This document shows positions 31,577 to 33,512 of a DNA stretch of 33,512 nt, piece by piece. Under the pieces are notes generated by a model. The model was given only the letters and a program-made list of their open reading frames with translations, was not told the DNA's origin and did no database searches. Source of the stretch: Microcaldota archaeon (GTDB taxonomy: Archaea > Micrarchaeota > Micrarchaeia > Anstonellales > Anstonellaceae); the NCBI GenBank assembly GCA_026413765.1, contig JAOAKI010000004.1, forward strand, positions 1 through 33,512, written 5' to 3'. Both the position numbers and the translations under genes were made by a program. Positions within the stretch are counted from its first letter, which is position 1; the number at the start of each line of letters is the position of its first letter.

Positions 31577-31873
31577 CTATTTTTTTGTCTTTTTAGCGCT
31601 CTTTGCCAATTCCTTAAATTCGACTGCTTGCTTGCGCAGTTTTTTTATCGCGCTCTTCAATGCTGAAACAGGGCTTCCCTCTTTTACCCTCACCATCAAT
31701 ACTGGCGGGGCAATCAACGGGTGGTCATGCCTGCATGCAGCAAATTCGACATTCTCATCCTCTAGCAGGATTTCTTTTATTGCGTTAGGAAAACCAATGT
31801 CGACATCCTCCCCATGCAACTCTATTTCAATGTAATCTTTCTCTTTTTTGGCTATCTTAATCTCCATCCGCAA
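31577..31873 (-). CDS. rpoL: DNA-directed RNA polymerase subunit L (Rpb11-like)
   Basis: IEIELHGEDVDIGFPNAIKEILLEDENVEFAACRHDHPLIAPPVLMVRVKEGSPVSALKSAIKKL. Confidence 0.9.
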   Translation of the reverse strand: MRMEIKIAKKEKDYIEIELHGEDVDIGFPNAIKEILLEDENVEFAACRHDHPLIAPPVLMVRVKEGSPVSALKSAIKKLRKQAVEFKELAKSAKKTKK

Positions 31874-31879
31874 TCCCTC

Positions 31880-32446
31880 CTATATTATGGCTTTTCGGTA
31901 GTCTTTCGCGATTTTCCTGTTGTCTATGTTCCTGCACTTCTCGCATTTCAATATTCTTCCCTCCAGCCTCATTGGGTGTCTGCATTTGTTGCAAAAAGCT
32001 TTTATCACTCCCAACTCCTCTGCATCGGTTGAGAGGCGCATTTCGCCATTCCTCATGTCGACAATCTTTGCGCGAATTATGTCGCCAATCTTGTACTCGT
32101 CGCGAACATTCCTTACATATCCCTTTTTTATCATTGAAGCATGCAAAATCGCATAATCTGGATTTTCCCCAAACCGCTCATCCTCTTCGGTCAGGCTGCC
32201 GCTGATCCGCATGCTCACAAGCGCAACCGGCTCCACAATGTTTTCCACTCTCCCAATTATTGTAGAGCCTATTCCGAAAGCTCTCAAAGGTATCTCATGG
32301 GCTACCGATATTTTGCGGTCTTTTTCACTGACGCTGCCGCACACCGCCGCCCTTATTGTCTCTCCTTCAATGAATGTGCCTTCCCCTGCCAAATACTCCT
32401 CCTGCACCCCCAGGAATTCCCCAGGAACTACGAACTTTTTTTCCAT
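31880..32446 (-). CDS. csl4: Exosome complex RNA-binding protein Csl4
   Basis: FVVPGEFLGVQEEYLAGEGTFIEGETIRAAVCG; S1-like VDMRNGEMRLSTDAEELGVIKAFCNKCRHPMRLEGRILKCEKCRNIDNRKIAKDYR. Confidence 0.92.
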   Translation of the reverse strand: MEKKFVVPGEFLGVQEEYLAGEGTFIEGETIRAAVCGSVSEKDRKISVAHEIPLRAFGIGSTIIGRVENIVEPVALVSMRISGSLTEEDERFGENPDYAILHASMIKKGYVRNVRDEYKIGDIIRAKIVDMRNGEMRLSTDAEELGVIKAFCNKCRHPMRLEGRILKCEKCRNIDNRKIAKDYRKAII

Positions 32447-32512
32447 TTTGACCTCCTAACTGGTGTTGTGCCTCAATAAATATTTAAATGGATTTTCTTA
32501 AACCTCTTATCA

Positions 32513-33512
32513 ATGGTGGCAAAGAAAGGCAGGCTGATAATCTGCATTGACAGGGACAACGACCTTTATGAGAAGGTCAAAATATCTGGCCCAATCATAG
32601 GCAGAGAGGCAAATCTGGAGGCAGCAGTTAAGCTTGCGCTGGCAGACCCAACAGAAACCGATGCAAATACAATATTCAAGGCGATAAAGCTTTTCGATTC
32701 AATCTCTGCAGAAATGCCGGCACAAATAGTGACGCTCACTGGTTCCTCTTCACTTGGCTATGTGGCGGACAATGAGATTGCGACCCAGCTTGACCGCGTC
32801 CTTTCCGAGTTTCCTGTTGATTCATGCATTGTGGTTTCAGATGGCGCATCTGACCAGCAGATATTGCCGATAATACGCTCAAGGCTCAAAATAGACGGCG
32901 TCGAGCTTGTTGTGATGAAGCAGGCAAAAGAGCTGGAAAAAACTTATTTTGTCATCCTTGAAAAGCTGAAAGAGCCGCATTATGCCCGCCTTATTTTCGG
33001 CATCCCTGCGATTCTGCTGATGCTTTTTGCGGCAAGCCGCTACCTTGGCCTTGGCATCGAGTTCGTCGCCGCTTTGCTTGCCTTTTACCTTGCCCTCAAG
33101 GCTTTCGGGATTGAGGACAAGCTTCTGCGCATCATTTCAGAGTTCCGCTTCACCCCAGACAAGATTTCAAGCATCGTGTATTTAGTGTTCTTCATCATGC
33201 TGCTTATTGCTGGCTGGTCTGCAATCCAGAGGTATTCTTCTGCCCAAGAGATGGGATTGGACAGCGTAAAGACAATGGCATATGTCGCAAAAACACTTGC
33301 AAATATGCTTTCAATCGCATTCATCATTCTTTTTGCAGGCAAGACAATCGACATCTTAAATGAACGCGAGCCAAAAAAAGTCGAAATACCTACTTATGGC
33401 CTTTATGCGATTACTACAGTCATCATCTGGTTCTTGATATCAGTCGCTTCTGATTGGGTGCTCAACCTTTACCCGCCATATGTTTCTTTCCAGGATTTCC
33501 TTCTCTCAATAT
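32513..33512 (+). CDS. DUF373 family membrane protein (truncated by window edge)
   Basis: My translation: MVAKKGRLIICIDRDNDLYEKVKISGPIIGREANLEAAVKLALADPTETDANTIFKAIKLFDSI...; open to window end. Confidence 0.88.
   Translation, partial: MVAKKGRLIICIDRDNDLYEKVKISGPIIGREANLEAAVKLALADPTETDANTIFKAIKLFDSISAEMPAQIVTLTGSSSLGYVADNEIATQLDRVLSEFPVDSCIVVSDGASDQQILPIIRSRLKIDGVELVVMKQAKELEKTYFVILEKLKEPHYARLIFGIPAILLMLFAASRYLGLGIEFVAALLAFYLALKAFGIEDKLLRIISEFRFTPDKISSIVYLVFFIMLLIAGWSAIQRYSSAQEMGLDSVKTMAYVAKTLANMLSIAFIILFAGKTIDILNEREPKKVEIPTYGLYAITTVIIWFLISVASDWVLNLYPPYVSFQDFLLSI

Noticed and set aside
30863-31666. 267-aa ORF antisense to signal peptidase
   Set aside because: Overlaps the catalytic coding region of signal peptidase; composition typical of a shadow frame.

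Overview
The window is a compact archaeal chromosome segment. It carries MCM, aIF2-gamma, S6e, RpoL, Csl4, PCNA, a DUF373 protein and an archaeal-type signal peptidase. Stop codons overlap, intergenic gaps are short, and TATA-like boxes precede leaderless or short-leader genes. A reduced, DPANN-like lineage is plausible but cannot be proven from the sequence alone. Order: tRNA-Arg-like gene running into a 2 x 70-bp tandem repeat; metG with an EMAPII-like C-terminal domain; mcm; an 800-aa protein of unknown family; an ECF-S-like membrane protein; slipin; a hexapeptide acyltransferase with a DUF1405-like membrane protein; bacterial-type gyrBA; a CNNM/CorC protein; class II ribonucleotide reductase (nrdJ), divergent from pdxS-pdxT; an unlisted 46-aa Cys-rich ORF; aIF2-gamma and S6e; an M24 peptidase and cysS; an ABC-2 exporter pair; thioredoxin; PCNA; AlaX; a GIDE-LemA fusion; arsR-glutaredoxin-DUF2892; signal peptidase; rpoL and csl4; and a partial DUF373 gene. 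The strongest non-obvious signals are: (1) two NrdR-box-like palindromes 32 bp apart in the nrdJ/pdxS intergenic region; (2) a structurally odd tRNA-Arg whose 3' end forms the start of a G5/C5-rich 70-bp tandem repeat; (3) the 800-aa orphan after mcm; (4) a 46-aa Cys-rich zinc-finger-like microprotein next to aIF2-gamma; (5) dyads upstream of gyrBA; and (6) a Cys-containing ArsR-Grx-DUF2892 cassette. No CRISPR array, transposase or obvious defence system was found. No tools were run; family calls rest on motif recognition.
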